Part shown: one piece after another, positions 36,705 through 46,722 of the stretch | Layout: every line of letters starts with the position of its first letter | How positions within the stretch are numbered: position 1 is the first letter of the stretch | DNA from: Vibrio tapetis subsp. tapetis | Lineage (GTDB): Bacteria; Pseudomonadota; Gammaproteobacteria; Enterobacterales; Vibrionaceae | DNA length: 64,000 nucleotides | Assembly (NCBI RefSeq): GCF_900233005.1 | Contig: NZ_LT960611.1 | Span: forward strand, 2,232,001-2,296,000 | Direction: 5' to 3' | The notes under the pieces: model-generated | Told to the model about the DNA's origin: nothing | The model's database searches: none | What the model saw: the letters and a program-made list of their open reading frames with translations, nothing else | Program-made: the position numbers and the translations under genes

Positions 36705-36793
36705 TCTCTAGCGGCTGCATCTTCTATTCCTTCCACTTACATCTATTGATATCATCTATCACCACTTTATAAAACCCGCTAAAGATACACGAT

Positions 36794-37327
36794 ATGAATA
36801 AACCCCTAATAGGAGTGCTCCTCCTTAGCAGCGCATTTTTGTCTGGCTGCACCAGTATGAGCCCAGAAGAGTGCCAAGTCGCTAATTGGCAAACCATCGG
36901 ATACAACGATGGTAAAGCGGGCTTCGATCAATCACCACTTAATGACTACATCAAGGATTGTGGCGACGCTGGATTTTCGGTAAACAAAGAGGCGTGGCAA
37001 CATGGACAACAGCTAGGCAATAAAGTCTATTGTGCGCCTGAAAATGGTTATCGTGTTGGTGTGGCCGGTGAAACGTACCGAGGGGTATGTGCCAACGAGC
37101 AATTCGTCAAACAATATACGCTTGGTTATGAAGTCTATGAGCGAAAACAACGCTTAAAAGAGATTAAAACTGAGTTAGATGATATAGATAGGCAACTCAA
37201 AAATAGCGACAATCTCGACAGCGATACGCGCAAATACTTGCAAGAAAAGCGTAAGCAATTAGCGAACGAACGAACCACTCTCCTTCGCAAACCAAGTAAC
37301 ACTTACCAGTTTTCGTTTGAGTTATAA
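36794..37327 (+). CDS. DUF2799 family lipoprotein
   Basis: The 177-aa protein begins with a lipoprotein signal (PLIGVLLLSSAFLSGC, with the lipidated Cys at residue 19) and continues MSPEECQVANWQTIGYNDGK, the start of DUF2799. Four further Cys residues and a C-terminal coiled coil (QRLKEIKTELDDIDRQLKNS) follow. It should sit in the periplasm, anchored in a membrane. Function is unknown. It converges on recR, with a shared terminator between the two. Confidence 0.88.
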   Translation: MNKPLIGVLLLSSAFLSGCTSMSPEECQVANWQTIGYNDGKAGFDQSPLNDYIKDCGDAGFSVNKEAWQHGQQLGNKVYCAPENGYRVGVAGETYRGVCANEQFVKQYTLGYEVYERKQRLKEIKTELDDIDRQLKNSDNLDSDTRKYLQEKRKQLANERTTLLRKPSNTYQFSFEL

Positions 37328-37343
37328 AATTTTGATAGAAAAA

Positions 37344-37380
37344 AGCTGCGGTTTACTCATAGAGTTAGCCGCAGCTTTTT
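37344..37380. terminator. Bidirectional terminator between the DUF2799 gene and recR
   Basis: AAAAGCTGCGG pairs with CCGCAGCTTTTTTT around a 17-nt loop. A-rich on one side and T-rich on the other, it can serve both convergent genes. Confidence 0.88.
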
Positions 37381-37980
37381 TTATAGCTTTTGTCGACCAA
37401 GTAACGAGTGGGACAGAGTCGTCCCATCTACTAAATCAAGCTCGCCCCCCATTGGTACACCATGAGCAATACGCGTCGCATTAACTTCATGGGCGTGGCA
37501 CAACTCGGCAATGTAATGCGCCGTTGCTTCGCCCTCTACCGTGGGGTTGGTTGCTAAAATCACTTCTGTAATATCACCATGACGTAATCGGTAATCGAGT
37601 ACATCCAATCCGATATCACTTGGGCCAATGCCATCTAATGGCGATAAATGCCCCATTAACACAAAATAACGACCAGAAAACTGACCTGTTGCTTCAACAG
37701 CCGCGATGTCTGACGGGCTTTCCACCACACATAATTGGCCATTAGTTTGTCTTTTAGGATTCAAACAAATATTGCAGGTTTCTTCTTCAGTAAACGTGCG
37801 GCATTCACTGCAATGGCCGATTTCAGTCATTGCTTGTGCTAAGGCTTCCGCTAGTTGAAGACCACCTTTTCTGTCTCGCTGTAACAAATGAAAGGCCATA
37901 CGCTGAGCCGACTTGGGGCCAACCCCAGGTAAGCAACGTAAGGCCTCCATCAATTGTTCCAGCATATGGCTGGTACGCAT
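37381..37980 (-). CDS. recR: Recombination mediator RecR
   Basis: The 199-aa protein has the N-terminal helix-hairpin-helix ([20 protein letters not shown]), a four-Cys zinc finger ([16 protein letters not shown]), a TOPRIM domain ([27 protein letters not shown]) and the C-terminal [19 protein letters not shown]. With RecF and RecO it loads RecA at gapped DNA. It follows ybaB and dnaX in the standard order dnaX-ybaB-recR. Confidence 0.97.
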   Translation of the reverse strand: MRTSHMLEQLMEALRCLPGVGPKSAQRMAFHLLQRDRKGGLQLAEALAQAMTEIGHCSECRTFTEEETCNICLNPKRQTNGQLCVVESPSDIAAVEATGQFSGRYFVLMGHLSPLDGIGPSDIGLDVLDYRLRHGDITEVILATNPTVEGEATAHYIAELCHAHEVNATRIAHGVPMGGELDLVDGTTLSHSLLGRQKL

Positions 37981-38022
37981 TGTTTATCTACTTAGTTGAG
38001 TTTTAATATCATCCACTAAGGA

Positions 38023-38352
38023 TTAGAAAGGCATCTTCATACCCGGTGGTAGTTGCATACCGCCAGTTACAGAGCCCATCTTTTCTTTTTGCGTTTCTTC
38101 AATGCGACGAGAAGCGTCGTTGAATGCTGCAGCAATCAAGTCTTCTAGCATTTCTTTGTCGTCTTCCATCAAGCTTTCATCAATGTCGACACGACGAACG
38201 CTGTGGCTGCCAGTAATCGTCACTTTAACAAGGCCAGCACCAGACTCGCCAGTGACTTCCATTGTTGCGATTTCTTCTTGCATTTTCTGCATACGATCTT
38301 GCATTTGCTGGGCTTGCTTCATCAAGTTGCCCATACCGCCTTTACCAAACAT
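38023..38352 (-). CDS. ybaB: Nucleoid-associated protein YbaB/EbfC
   Basis: The 109-aa protein is small and helical: [20 protein letters not shown] at the N-terminus and [20 protein letters not shown] in the beta part. The dimer binds DNA and affects expression of nearby genes. It lies 42 bp before recR and 154 bp after dnaX on the minus strand, probably one transcript. Confidence 0.95.
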   Translation of the reverse strand: MFGKGGMGNLMKQAQQMQDRMQKMQEEIATMEVTGESGAGLVKVTITGSHSVRRVDIDESLMEDDKEMLEDLIAAAFNDASRRIEETQKEKMGSVTGGMQLPPGMKMPF

Positions 38353-38506
38353 TGCTATTCTCTCTGGTCTATATTGGGTTACGAGTTATTTATGGGGTTA
38401 AAAGCATCCGCTTTCAACCTCATACTCTATTAAGTTGAATCACTATTGACTTGTTATCTAATAAAATCAAACGTAACTCACCACATTAACGATCATTTTA
38501 CCGCGA

Positions 38507-40762
38507 CTAAATTGGCCTTACGCTGTCTCTATCCAACTCTGCAGCAAAACGTCTTTGTATAAATTGTACATGATGATCGTCATTTAAGCTCTGGTGAGCT
38601 TGCTGAAGTTTACCTTGATACAGGGCTTCTCTTAACTCCAGCGGCGTTTGGCCATCTTCACCGATGCTCACAGTCAGCTCACATGCTTCGCCCAATACAT
38701 CACTTAGGCTCTGCGCTAAATCTTGCTGAGCTTTCTCTGTATTCAGGTGTGCATGGCTTTGGCGCAACGTTAATTGAACCTGACTGCCTTGCTGCTTAAA
38801 CGATGAATTAAGCGCTAGCTGCTCAACCATTTTTGCGGTCTCTAGCTTATTAGCAAGGGCTGCCCAATGATCTTGAGCGAGTGACTCTTCGGCTAATTTC
38901 AACGCCATCTCTGGGGTTTTAATATGCTCTAGGGCTCGCTTTAATTCACTTGGTGTCAGCTCTTTTTTTACTTCAACCGGTACTTCTTTGATCGCTTTCC
39001 ATTGATAAGGTTCATTATCTTTTACAACCTCATCGACAGGGCCTGGTAACTGAGGACGCGACGCCTGCCCAGATGGCGCTCGTTGAGCAATACGCTCAAT
39101 GGCCGTCTGCTTTTTGTTTGCGGGAGTCGCGCTAGCCTTTTTTGAACCACCAGTTGTTGGAGAGCCTGTGCTGCTAGGAGCAGAAGCACCGCTGCCTCTT
39201 TTACTTCGTAACTGATGACGCAACCCCGACATTGGCGCTTTGTTCTCAGGAGCCGGAGCACTTGGTTGAGCTTGTGGTTCTGCTGCATGCGCCTCTGTAT
39301 TGTTTTGTTGTTCATAACCCATCATCTGAGGCTCATAGCCCATAGGTGGCGCTGATTGTGCTCCCTGCTCATCATATTGAGCGTATTCAGGAGGCATCAT
39401 GTCATGAGCTGCAGGTGGCCTTTCGTAAGAAGGCTGTTGAGCTTGTGATGGATGACGAGACTTCGGCATGCTCTCGGTAGCCTGAGAGGCTTGAGCGTGG
39501 CCCTGAGTTGCTCTTGGGTTAATCACAGGTATCGACGGTGCTGGCTGAATAGGCGGCGCTTGAGCGATGGCCTGTTGCGATATAGCAGGCTGCGCAGTTT
39601 GCTGTTGAGTGGCACGCGGCGCCACAGGTTCAGCGGGCGCTGTAGAAACGTTAATTTCAAGTGATTGAGCTTGTACAGGCGCTGGTTTAAACGCCATCAT
39701 TCGCAACACGACCATCTCGACACCCATTTTTGCTGTCGGTGCGAGTGGAATATCTTGTCGGCCTTTTAATGCAATTTGGTAGTAAAGTTGCACATCTTGA
39801 GCCGACAAAACCTGCGAGAGCATTTCGATTTGTTCTGCATCTGGCTGTGCCTTATCAAGCGTGGCAGGCAGTGCTTGATACATAGCAATACGATGTAACT
39901 GAGCCGCTAACTGTTGCAGTAAGCCATCCCACTCAACTCCATTTTTTGCTAATAGATCCAGCTTATCCATTGCGACTGTCGCACTTTTTTTGCTAATCGC
40001 CTCTAATAGATGAATCGCTTGATCCGTATCGAGAGTCCCAAGCATATTCGCAACGGTTTCGACATTTACCACGCCATTACCAAGCGCAATGGCTTGATCC
40101 GTTAAACTGAGTGCATCACGCATACTGCCGTCTGCAGCATGAGAAATCATCCCTAAAGCACGGGATTCTGTCGTCACTTGTTCATGCGCTAAAATGTGGT
40201 CAAGCTGCTCATGAATTTGGTCAACACCAATGGGTTTTAGGTGGAACTGCAAGCAGCGCGACAAAATGGTAACGGGTAGCTTTTGAGGATCCGTAGTAGC
40301 AAGCAAAAACTTAACGTACTCCGGTGGTTCTTCCAGTGTTTTTAACAGCGCATTAAAACTGTGACGAGACAGCATATGTACTTCATCAATCAGATAAACT
40401 TTAAATCGGCCACGAGCAGGTTTGTACTGCACATTATCTAGCAGCTCTCGCGTGTCTTCGACTTTTGTTCGTGATGCGGCATCTATTTCCAATAAATCAA
40501 CGAAGCGACCTTCATCAATTTCTCGGCAGGTAGCGCACTCACCACAGGGGGTCGCGGTAATCCCTGTTTCACAGTTAAGTCCCTTAGCAAAAAGGCGTCC
40601 AATCGAGGTTTTCCCCACCCCACGAGTACCACTGAATAGATACGCATGGTGAAGGCGATTTTGCTTAAGTGCATTCTCTAATGCCGTAAGAACGTGAGCC
40701 TGACCAACAACTTGATCGAACTGGTTCGGGCGCCACTTGCGCGCTAAGGCTAAATAGCTCAT
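38507..40762 (-). CDS. dnaX: DNA polymerase III subunits tau and gamma
   Basis: The 751-aa tau form has a clamp-loader AAA+ core: Walker A GTRGVGKTS (about 45-53), zinc-binding Cys (CETG...CGECATC), DEVHMLS and the arginine finger in LSRCL. A Pro/Gln-rich linker (about 370-560) and the C-terminal tau domain that binds DnaB and polymerase alpha follow. At 39137-39143 the A_AAA_AAG heptamer codes S-K-K (K542), and in the -1 frame GGC TAG follows, so a 543-aa gamma form should be made. Gene order with ybaB and recR is conserved. Confidence 0.97.
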   Translation of the reverse strand: MSYLALARKWRPNQFDQVVGQAHVLTALENALKQNRLHHAYLFSGTRGVGKTSIGRLFAKGLNCETGITATPCGECATCREIDEGRFVDLLEIDAASRTKVEDTRELLDNVQYKPARGRFKVYLIDEVHMLSRHSFNALLKTLEEPPEYVKFLLATTDPQKLPVTILSRCLQFHLKPIGVDQIHEQLDHILAHEQVTTESRALGMISHAADGSMRDALSLTDQAIALGNGVVNVETVANMLGTLDTDQAIHLLEAISKKSATVAMDKLDLLAKNGVEWDGLLQQLAAQLHRIAMYQALPATLDKAQPDAEQIEMLSQVLSAQDVQLYYQIALKGRQDIPLAPTAKMGVEMVVLRMMAFKPAPVQAQSLEINVSTAPAEPVAPRATQQQTAQPAISQQAIAQAPPIQPAPSIPVINPRATQGHAQASQATESMPKSRHPSQAQQPSYERPPAAHDMMPPEYAQYDEQGAQSAPPMGYEPQMMGYEQQNNTEAHAAEPQAQPSAPAPENKAPMSGLRHQLRSKRGSGASAPSSTGSPTTGGSKKASATPANKKQTAIERIAQRAPSGQASRPQLPGPVDEVVKDNEPYQWKAIKEVPVEVKKELTPSELKRALEHIKTPEMALKLAEESLAQDHWAALANKLETAKMVEQLALNSSFKQQGSQVQLTLRQSHAHLNTEKAQQDLAQSLSDVLGEACELTVSIGEDGQTPLELREALYQGKLQQAHQSLNDDHHVQFIQRRFAAELDRDSVRPI
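39132..39143 (-). promoter_or_regulatory. Programmed -1 frameshift site in dnaX
   Basis: The slippery sequence A AAA AAG is correctly phased (codons TCA AAA AAG). After a -1 slip the next codons are GGC and TAG, giving an almost immediate stop as in E. coli, where the gamma form is made the same way. Confidence 0.88.
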
Positions 40763-40789
40763 TTAAAATATCCGATTGGGGGAGATGGT

Positions 40790-40846
40790 GCTAAAAGCTA
40801 AGAGCTAAAAGCTAAGAGGTCTGTGCGAAGCTTTTCACTTCGCACA
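40790..40846. repeat. 14-bp tandem duplication and hairpin before dnaX
   Basis: GCTAAAAGCTAAGA occurs twice in direct succession (40790-40803 and 40804-40817), then a 9-bp stem hairpin (TGTGCGAAG / CTTCGCACA, 40822-40846). They lie between apt and dnaX and may include the terminator of apt; no T-tract follows. Confidence 0.6.
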
Positions 40847-40860
40847 TCTAGCTGAGGCAA

Positions 40861-41406
40861 TTAGTGACCGTCAAACTCACAAATGCTGTAAACCGTTAGA
40901 CCCATTTCTTGCAAACGAGTTTCACCACCGATTTCCGGCAGATTGATAACAAACGCTGCGTGCTCCACTTCACCACCTAACTGGCGGATAAGCAGAGTTG
41001 TCGCTTCAATTGTACCGCCTGTTGCTAGCAAGTCATCAACTACTAGCACTTTATCGCCCGCATCAATAGCGTCCGTATGAATTTCCAGCGTATCAGTGCC
41101 GTATTCTAAGTCATAAGTCTGTGCAATGGTGTTACGAGGCAGTTTACCTGGCTTACGTACTGGTACAAAACCAACCCCTAACTCCAATGCCAAAGGAGCA
41201 CCGAACAAGAAACCACGAGCTTCCGTTCCAACAATTTTTGTAAAACCCATACCTTGGTACTTCTCAACCAATAGCTTAATGGTCGCGCGATAAGCTGCCG
41301 GATCTTCCATTAAGCTGGTCACATCTCTAAATAGAATGCCTGCTTTTGGGTAATCAGGAATGCTTTTGATGCTAGCTTTAATTTGGGCGATGGTTTGTTC
41401 AGTCAT
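40861..41406 (-). CDS. apt: Adenine phosphoribosyltransferase
   Basis: I set the start at 41406 ([20 protein letters not shown]), 41 codons inside the longest frame, since family members start there and no homology is seen before it. The 181-aa protein converts adenine and PRPP to AMP. The PRPP-binding motif [16 protein letters not shown] is present, as are FRDVTSL and [12 protein letters not shown]. Length is normal. It is transcribed alone before dnaX. Confidence 0.95.
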   Translation of the reverse strand: MTEQTIAQIKASIKSIPDYPKAGILFRDVTSLMEDPAAYRATIKLLVEKYQGMGFTKIVGTEARGFLFGAPLALELGVGFVPVRKPGKLPRNTIAQTYDLEYGTDTLEIHTDAIDAGDKVLVVDDLLATGGTIEATTLLIRQLGGEVEHAAFVINLPEIGGETRLQEMGLTVYSICEFDGH

Positions 41407-41543
41407 AATAGTCGTCTTTATATCTCGGTTGATCGACGTCAGGTAGCAGATTGAATGCCGACAACACGGTGGCGCCTGTACGTAATCTACAGACAATAAA
41501 AAATAACGCCCACTAAATCGAGCGGGCACAGTTCTCTTTAATG

Positions 41544-41891
41544 TTAGTGATTTTCTTGATGGTCAGCAACCGGATCGTGAATGGGTACACGACGAAACCA
41601 AGTGATCAAGACCACAAGCACGACAACTAAGAATATCTTCACCCAATACAATGGGGCTAACACAATAGAAAAAGAGAAACTGATTGCTATAAACCAATAC
41701 GCACGATGTTTGACCGCTTTCGTGACGGCCCCATGTTGATGCCAATTAGTAAGAATAGGGCCAAATGAAGGGTGGCTGTGCAGCCAATGGTGAAATTTAG
41801 GGCTACCGCGCATAAAGCAGGCACTAGCCAATAATAAAAAGGGAGTCGTCGGTAAAACAGGTAATGGGATGCCTATAATACCGAGTAACAA
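41544..41891 (-). CDS. ybaN: YbaN family (DUF454) inner membrane protein
   Basis: The readable frame from a TTG at 41891 is 115 aa: [31 protein letters not shown] is the YbaN signature, followed by two membrane segments ([20 protein letters not shown] and [10 protein letters not shown]). The N-terminus clearly extends upstream ([20 protein letters not shown]) but there is no ATG, GTG or TTG there; with GGAG in place, an ATT at 41936 may be the real start. Function is unknown. Inner membrane location is expected. Confidence 0.85.
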   Translation of the reverse strand: MLLGIIGIPLPVLPTTPFLLLASACFMRGSPKFHHWLHSHPSFGPILTNWHQHGAVTKAVKHRAYWFIAISFSFSIVLAPLYWVKIFLVVVLVVLITWFRRVPIHDPVADHQENH

Positions 41892-41955
41892 CGCAAGGCA
41901 ACCTATCAGGTTGAAAAAAGCACGTTTAATTGCAATAACCGACTCCGTTTATTAA

Positions 41956-42081
41956 TTAATGTCCGTTAATCACTTGCAGCAGCGTCAATGTTGCTGGAAG
42001 TGTAGGTATTAATAACACGGCAATAAAACCGATAAAATAAAAAATGTTATATGGGTCTTTATGAGCTTTGTTTGATTCCAT
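41956..42081 (-). CDS. Putative 41-aa single-span membrane protein
   Basis: The frame starts MESNKAHKDPYNIFYF, is preceded by GAGGAA 4 nt before the ATG and has one membrane-spanning stretch (FYFIGFIAVLLIPTLPATL). It ends 20 bp before the upstream extension of ybaN, probably in the same transcript. The good ribosome binding site and amino-acid composition make it believable although I know no family. Confidence 0.6.
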   Translation of the reverse strand: MESNKAHKDPYNIFYFIGFIAVLLIPTLPATLTLLQVINGH

Positions 42082-42301
42082 GACTTCCTCACTATTTATG
42101 ATTATATTGCTTCATCAAGGCTGACATCATGTAAGCCCGCAAAGCTTTATTATTAGTTAAGAATATAGCTCAATCTTTCGTGGGCAAAAACCCAACAACA
42201 TCATGGTTATTAACACTATTTTAACCAAAAACAAACCCAGACAAACACTTACACGAGTATCTGCCTGGGTTAATTAGTTATTTAATGTTATTTCTCAGCC
42301 G

Positions 42302-43414
42302 TCAATTCACATTATTTGGGGATATATTCAAACTAAAACTGACGCTGCCTAGTCTGTTCAAGTTCAGTTGCCCTCCCCCTAACATGTTCAATTGCTGAAA
42401 CAGAGCCGTTTTAGCGCATCCATCTCCCATTAAAGTACCTGGCAGTATATGCGTGCTCATGCTTCCGTTAGCCCAAACACATTCAAGACCGGTCGATGCT
42501 ATCGTAATCGACCCATCAGTCATATCAGCAACGCCAAACAGCCCTTTTATAGGCTCAGCATAGTCTGAACAAGCAATGCCTTTTTCAATAGCGCTTAACA
42601 TTTGCTTTAAGTCGATAAGTTCGTGCGCTTTGTTACGAAGATAATCATTGAACAAGGCACGAATCAGTAATGTTGTCGCAACAGATGACTCACCGCCAGA
42701 CGAAGCGTCAACCATGTAGAAAACGAACTGACCTTCCATGACCCAGGCATAGTCAATAACAAACGGGAGTTGCTCTGAAGACTGCAACAAACGATAGCTG
42801 CACTTCCAACCACCTTGTGTGGTATCTCGGTCTGGAAGTAAGGCCTCTAACAGTTGTCGAGCCATATTTGGATTTTCTTGCAACTCACCCAAGTGCCAAT
42901 GCAGTTCTTGTTCTTCTGGTAACTGTCCATTGGAATCGACTCTAAACCATTGGCTTGCGAAGTCCCTTTGCTCTGCATCGATATCTTCTGCATCTGACAT
43001 CGTGTTCTCAATCGCTCCTTTTAAGTGATTGAGATCAGTAATAGGTTTGGTTAGGAAATCCTTAATACCGAAACGCAGTGCTCGTGCCACATCAGACATC
43101 TCTTCGGTAGCAGACACAACAATCATAGGCAAGGATGGGTACTCCCAACACACCTCTTCGGCAAATTCGATTCCATTTAATATCGGCATAGATAAATCAC
43201 AGATGACCAGATCAGGCACCTGCAATCTCAGTTTCTGTAATCCATCTAAGCCGTTAACTGCTTCCATTACTTCATAGCCTAGTTTGGCCAAAAAACCGCT
43301 GATCATTGTACGAAAAACGGCATCGTCATCAACAATCATAACTACAGGCTGTTGCATACTCACATTTGTAACCATTTGATGTTCTGTAAAATTTTGCTTT
43401 ACTAAAGACTTCAT
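42302..43414 (-). CDS. Two-component response regulator of the RssB type with an atypical C-terminal domain
   Basis: The 370-aa protein has a receiver domain at about residues 20-140 with acidic pocket IVDDDA, phospho-acceptor Asp in LVICDLSMP and Lys in DFLTKPI. A linker follows, and then an about 200-residue domain (GGWKCSYRLLQSSEQLPFVI, VFYMVDASSGGESSVATTLL) resembling the degenerate PP2C-like domain of RssB/SpoIIE-type regulators. It may bind a protein partner rather than DNA. It could be the RssB-like adaptor for RpoS, but without a neighbour such as a phosphodiesterase or anti-sigma gene this is not certain. Confidence 0.75.
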   Translation of the reverse strand: MKSLVKQNFTEHQMVTNVSMQQPVVMIVDDDAVFRTMISGFLAKLGYEVMEAVNGLDGLQKLRLQVPDLVICDLSMPILNGIEFAEEVCWEYPSLPMIVVSATEEMSDVARALRFGIKDFLTKPITDLNHLKGAIENTMSDAEDIDAEQRDFASQWFRVDSNGQLPEEQELHWHLGELQENPNMARQLLEALLPDRDTTQGGWKCSYRLLQSSEQLPFVIDYAWVMEGQFVFYMVDASSGGESSVATTLLIRALFNDYLRNKAHELIDLKQMLSAIEKGIACSDYAEPIKGLFGVADMTDGSITIASTGLECVWANGSMSTHILPGTLMGDGCAKTALFQQLNMLGGGQLNLNRLGSVSFSLNISPNNVN

Positions 43415-43656
43415 AATAAACCAACCTCAAAGACCGTGACTCATTTTTATTATTATTGTTCTACTCTAAAAAGTAGTTCCTATTTACTAATTTCTCAACC
43501 TCTGTTGGACAAGCAAATTCAGACCTACGCCTCAAAGTGATAAATTTATCGCTAAGTTCTTGATACAGACAGGGACAAAAATCTTGACTTGAAACAACAC
43601 CAATATGGAAACATAGGTTACACTTCTAAGTTCCGCACCCATTCTGTGTCTTTATA

Positions 43657-44532
43657 ATGAAACTAGATGATCTAAATCTATTCCGCCTTGTTATTGAAAA
43701 CGGTAGCTATACGGCAACCTCCCGGAAAACTCTAATACCGGTAGCAACAATCACTCGGCGTATTCAAGCATTAGAAAATTCGCTAAATTTGCGACTTCTT
43801 AATCGTCATGCAAGAAAGCTGGCACTCACAGAAGCGGGAGAACGCTTTTATGAAGAGTGTTCACCTTTGTTACAACAACTTGCGAATACCGCTGAGTTCA
43901 TCACGGATGATTGTAAAGGGGCATCGGGAAAACTCAGAATTTCCGCTCCGTCCAACATTACCAAGCGCATGATCATGCCCATTCTCAATGAATTCATGGT
44001 TGCGTACCCAGATATTCGTCTTGAGCTTACGATGACAAACCGGGCGGATGAGCTAGACGCAACAGAGTGGGACGTGATTTTTCGCGTTGGTCCACAGCGC
44101 GATTCAAGTTTGATCGCTCGTAAAATCAACTCTGTCGAAGACGTACTTGTTGCAAGCCCTGACTACCTCAAGCAAAGCAGACCTCTCAACCATGCAGAAG
44201 ATCTTCGCGAGCACGCACTGTTAAAAGGTAGTCCATTAATGCGTTGGCAGCTTTCAAATAATGAAGGGGAAACGGTAACAATTAATGAACGTGGCCGACT
44301 AGAAGCCAGTGAATTGAACGTCGTTCGTCGAGCGTGTGCCGCAGGGTTAGGAATAACACTGATGCCAAATGTCATGGTTGACAACTATATAGAAAACGGC
44401 GAATTAGTGCGTGTATTAAGCAGTTGGGTTTCCAATCAACGAGAAGTGTACATGCTGTACAATCACAAAGATCACCAACCTGAAAAAGTTCGCTTACTGA
44501 TTGATTTCTTTAGCCAGCACTCCATCAAGTAA
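43657..44532 (+). CDS. LysR-family transcriptional regulator
   Basis: The 291-aa protein has an N-terminal winged helix-turn-helix (LDDLNLFRLVIENGSYTATSR, PVATITRRIQALENSLNLRL) and a periplasmic-binding-like co-inducer domain ending in ARAKGLGITL-type GLGITLMPNV. It binds DNA as a tetramer. The target is unknown because no divergent partner gene is immediately adjacent; the response-regulator gene diverges 242 bp away. A terminator follows it. Confidence 0.92.
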   Translation: MKLDDLNLFRLVIENGSYTATSRKTLIPVATITRRIQALENSLNLRLLNRHARKLALTEAGERFYEECSPLLQQLANTAEFITDDCKGASGKLRISAPSNITKRMIMPILNEFMVAYPDIRLELTMTNRADELDATEWDVIFRVGPQRDSSLIARKINSVEDVLVASPDYLKQSRPLNHAEDLREHALLKGSPLMRWQLSNNEGETVTINERGRLEASELNVVRRACAAGLGITLMPNVMVDNYIENGELVRVLSSWVSNQREVYMLYNHKDHQPEKVRLLIDFFSQHSIK

Positions 44533-44554
44533 CATTCTAGGTAACCCAGACACG

Positions 44555-44584
44555 AAAAAGCCAGAGCAACTGCTCTGGCTTTTT
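44555..44584. terminator. Bidirectional terminator between the LysR gene and purF
   Basis: AAAAAGCCAGAGCA pairs with TGCTCTGGCTTTTT, a perfect 13-bp stem with poly-A and poly-T arms, between convergent genes. Confidence 0.93.
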
Positions 44585-44621
44585 AATGCGTCGACTATAC
44601 AATCGGCTTAGTCCATAAGAC

Positions 44622-46136
44622 TTAAGCGCCTTCGTTGTGCATTTCTAATGAGGCAAGGTCTTGCTGAATATCACGTTGAAATTTCGCATCGTCGTTACGT
44701 AGTGATTCAAGGAATTCTAAGTACTCTTGATTAACATCACCTGTTACGTACTCACCGTTGAATACAGACGTTTCAAAACGAGCGATATCCGGGTTACCGG
44801 TACCGACTGCCGCAACGAGGTCGTCCAACGATTGATACATCAGTGCATCAGCACCAATCATCTTACAAATTTCTTCGTTATCGCGACCATGAGCAATCAG
44901 CTCATTAGCACTTGGCATGTCAATGCCGTAAACGTTAGGGAAGCGTACTTCAGGAGCCGCTGACACCATATAAACATTTTTAGCACCCGAATCACGAGCC
45001 ATTTCAATGATTTGCTCAGACGTGGTACCACGTACGATGGAGTCATCGACCAACAACACGTTTTTGCCTTTGAATTCAGAGCGAATAGCATTGAGCTTAC
45101 GACGAACTGATTTCTTACGCTGTTGCTGACCTGGCATGATAAACGTACGGCCAACATAACGGTTTTTCACAAAACCTTGGCGGTATGGTTTGTCGATGAT
45201 TTGAGAAATTTCTAGTGCGATATCACAAGACGTTTCAGGAATTGGGATAACAACATCGATATCCAAATCTTCCCATTCCGTTTTAATTCTCTCGCCCAAT
45301 TTTTTACCCATTTCGCCACGAGCACTGTAAACAGAAACTTTATCGATGAACGAATCTGGACGAGCAAAGTAAACAAACTCAAAAATACACGGGTTCACTT
45401 GTGGGTTCTCAGCACACTGCTGTGTATACAGTTCACCTTCAAATGTCGCGTAGACCGCTTCACCTGGAGCAACATCGCGAACGAAGTCAAAACCAACCGC
45501 ATCAAGAGCAACAGATTCTGAAGCAACCATATATTCCGTACGGCCACCTTCAACTTCACGCTTACCAAGGCAAAGAGGACGAATGCCGTTAGGGTCGCGA
45601 AAAGCCACCATACCGTGACCAATGATCATTGCTGTAACCGCGTAAGCACCACGAATTTGCTTATGCACGTGTGAGATTGCAGTGAAAACTGAATCTTTTG
45701 TCACTTCTTTCGTTAGGTCGATTTCGTGCGCCAAGATATTCAACAACACTTCTGAGTCAGAAGTGGTATTTACGTGGCGGCGTGCAGTCTCAAACAAAGT
45801 TTCACGAAGTTCATGAGCATTGGTCAAGTTACCATTATGCGCAAGCGTAATACCGTAAGGCGAGTTTACGTAAAATGGCTGCGCTTCAGAAGCACTTGAA
45901 CTGCCTGCCGTTGGGTAACGAACATGGCCAATACCAACCGTACCCTGAAGACGTTGCATATGCTTAGCTTCAAATACATCTTTTACTAAACCGTTCGCCT
46001 TTCTCAGACGAAAACGATTGCTTTCGATGGTAATTATACCAGCGGCATCCTGGCCACGATGCTGTAACACAGTCAAGGCGTCATAAATCGACTGATTTAC
46101 AGGAGTTGTACCCACGATTCCAACAATACCACACAT
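44622..46136 (-). CDS. purF: Amidophosphoribosyltransferase (PurF)
   Basis: The 504-aa protein begins MCGIVGIVG, with the nucleophilic Cys2 of the glutaminase domain, then the N-terminal hydrolase core ([20 protein letters not shown]). The second half is the PRPP-binding part with [17 protein letters not shown]. It makes phosphoribosylamine from glutamine and PRPP, the first committed step of purine synthesis. cvpA follows upstream in the same transcript. Length is normal. Confidence 0.98.
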   Translation of the reverse strand: MCGIVGIVGTTPVNQSIYDALTVLQHRGQDAAGIITIESNRFRLRKANGLVKDVFEAKHMQRLQGTVGIGHVRYPTAGSSSASEAQPFYVNSPYGITLAHNGNLTNAHELRETLFETARRHVNTTSDSEVLLNILAHEIDLTKEVTKDSVFTAISHVHKQIRGAYAVTAMIIGHGMVAFRDPNGIRPLCLGKREVEGGRTEYMVASESVALDAVGFDFVRDVAPGEAVYATFEGELYTQQCAENPQVNPCIFEFVYFARPDSFIDKVSVYSARGEMGKKLGERIKTEWEDLDIDVVIPIPETSCDIALEISQIIDKPYRQGFVKNRYVGRTFIMPGQQQRKKSVRRKLNAIRSEFKGKNVLLVDDSIVRGTTSEQIIEMARDSGAKNVYMVSAAPEVRFPNVYGIDMPSANELIAHGRDNEEICKMIGADALMYQSLDDLVAAVGTGNPDIARFETSVFNGEYVTGDVNQEYLEFLESLRNDDAKFQRDIQQDLASLEMHNEGA

Positions 46137-46169
46137 GCATTAAACCCTCGGTTTGCGGCTAAGCTGGCG

Positions 46170-46670
46170 CTATACCGCGCCAGACAAAAAACTAGATGTT
46201 TGCTGTAAGTGCTCGAAAAACGGCGCTATGATTCGACTAAATTCCGGAATCAGTTGCGAGCCTTTCCACCACTCTGAACTTGGTAATGCAGTAAATGCAT
46301 CCATAAAAAACAAGATTGCCGAAACAATTAACACGCCTCTTAGCCCGCCAAACACAACGCCTAAAATACGGTCCGTTCCTGACAAACCCGTTTTTTGCAC
46401 CAACTGACCTATCACATAGTTCACAATGGAACCAACCACTAGGGTTGCGATAAACAGTGCTGCAATCGCCGCTCCGTTTCGAAACATGTCGTCTTGAATA
46501 TTAGTGAAGTACACGGCTAATTTTGCGTAGTACTGGCTGGCAATGAAAAACGCACCAAACCAAATCACCAATGACAATGCTTCTTTAACAAAGCCACGAA
46601 CTAAACTGATCAAAGCCGAAAGGCCGATCACCCCTAAAATGACAAAATCTATCCAAATCATCTGATACAC
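46170..46670 (-). CDS. cvpA: CvpA family inner membrane protein
   Basis: The 166-aa protein has four hydrophobic segments (DFVILGVIGLSALISLVRGF, LSLVIWFGAFFIASQYY, AIAALFIATLVVGSIVNYVIG, GGLRGVLIVSAILFF). It is linked to colicin V production and membrane homeostasis in E. coli. It precedes purF by 33 bp, as is usual. Confidence 0.95.
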   Translation of the reverse strand: MYQMIWIDFVILGVIGLSALISLVRGFVKEALSLVIWFGAFFIASQYYAKLAVYFTNIQDDMFRNGAAIAALFIATLVVGSIVNYVIGQLVQKTGLSGTDRILGVVFGGLRGVLIVSAILFFMDAFTALPSSEWWKGSQLIPEFSRIIAPFFEHLQQTSSFLSGAV

Positions 46671-46722
46671 ATCTTAAGTTGGCGCGCATTTTAACAGAAA
46701 AATGCGCGACGCAAACGTTTTC

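Noticed and set aside
40822..40846. An intrinsic terminator for apt
   Set aside because: The 9-bp hairpin is good, but no T-tract follows on either strand, so I list it only as a repeat/hairpin.
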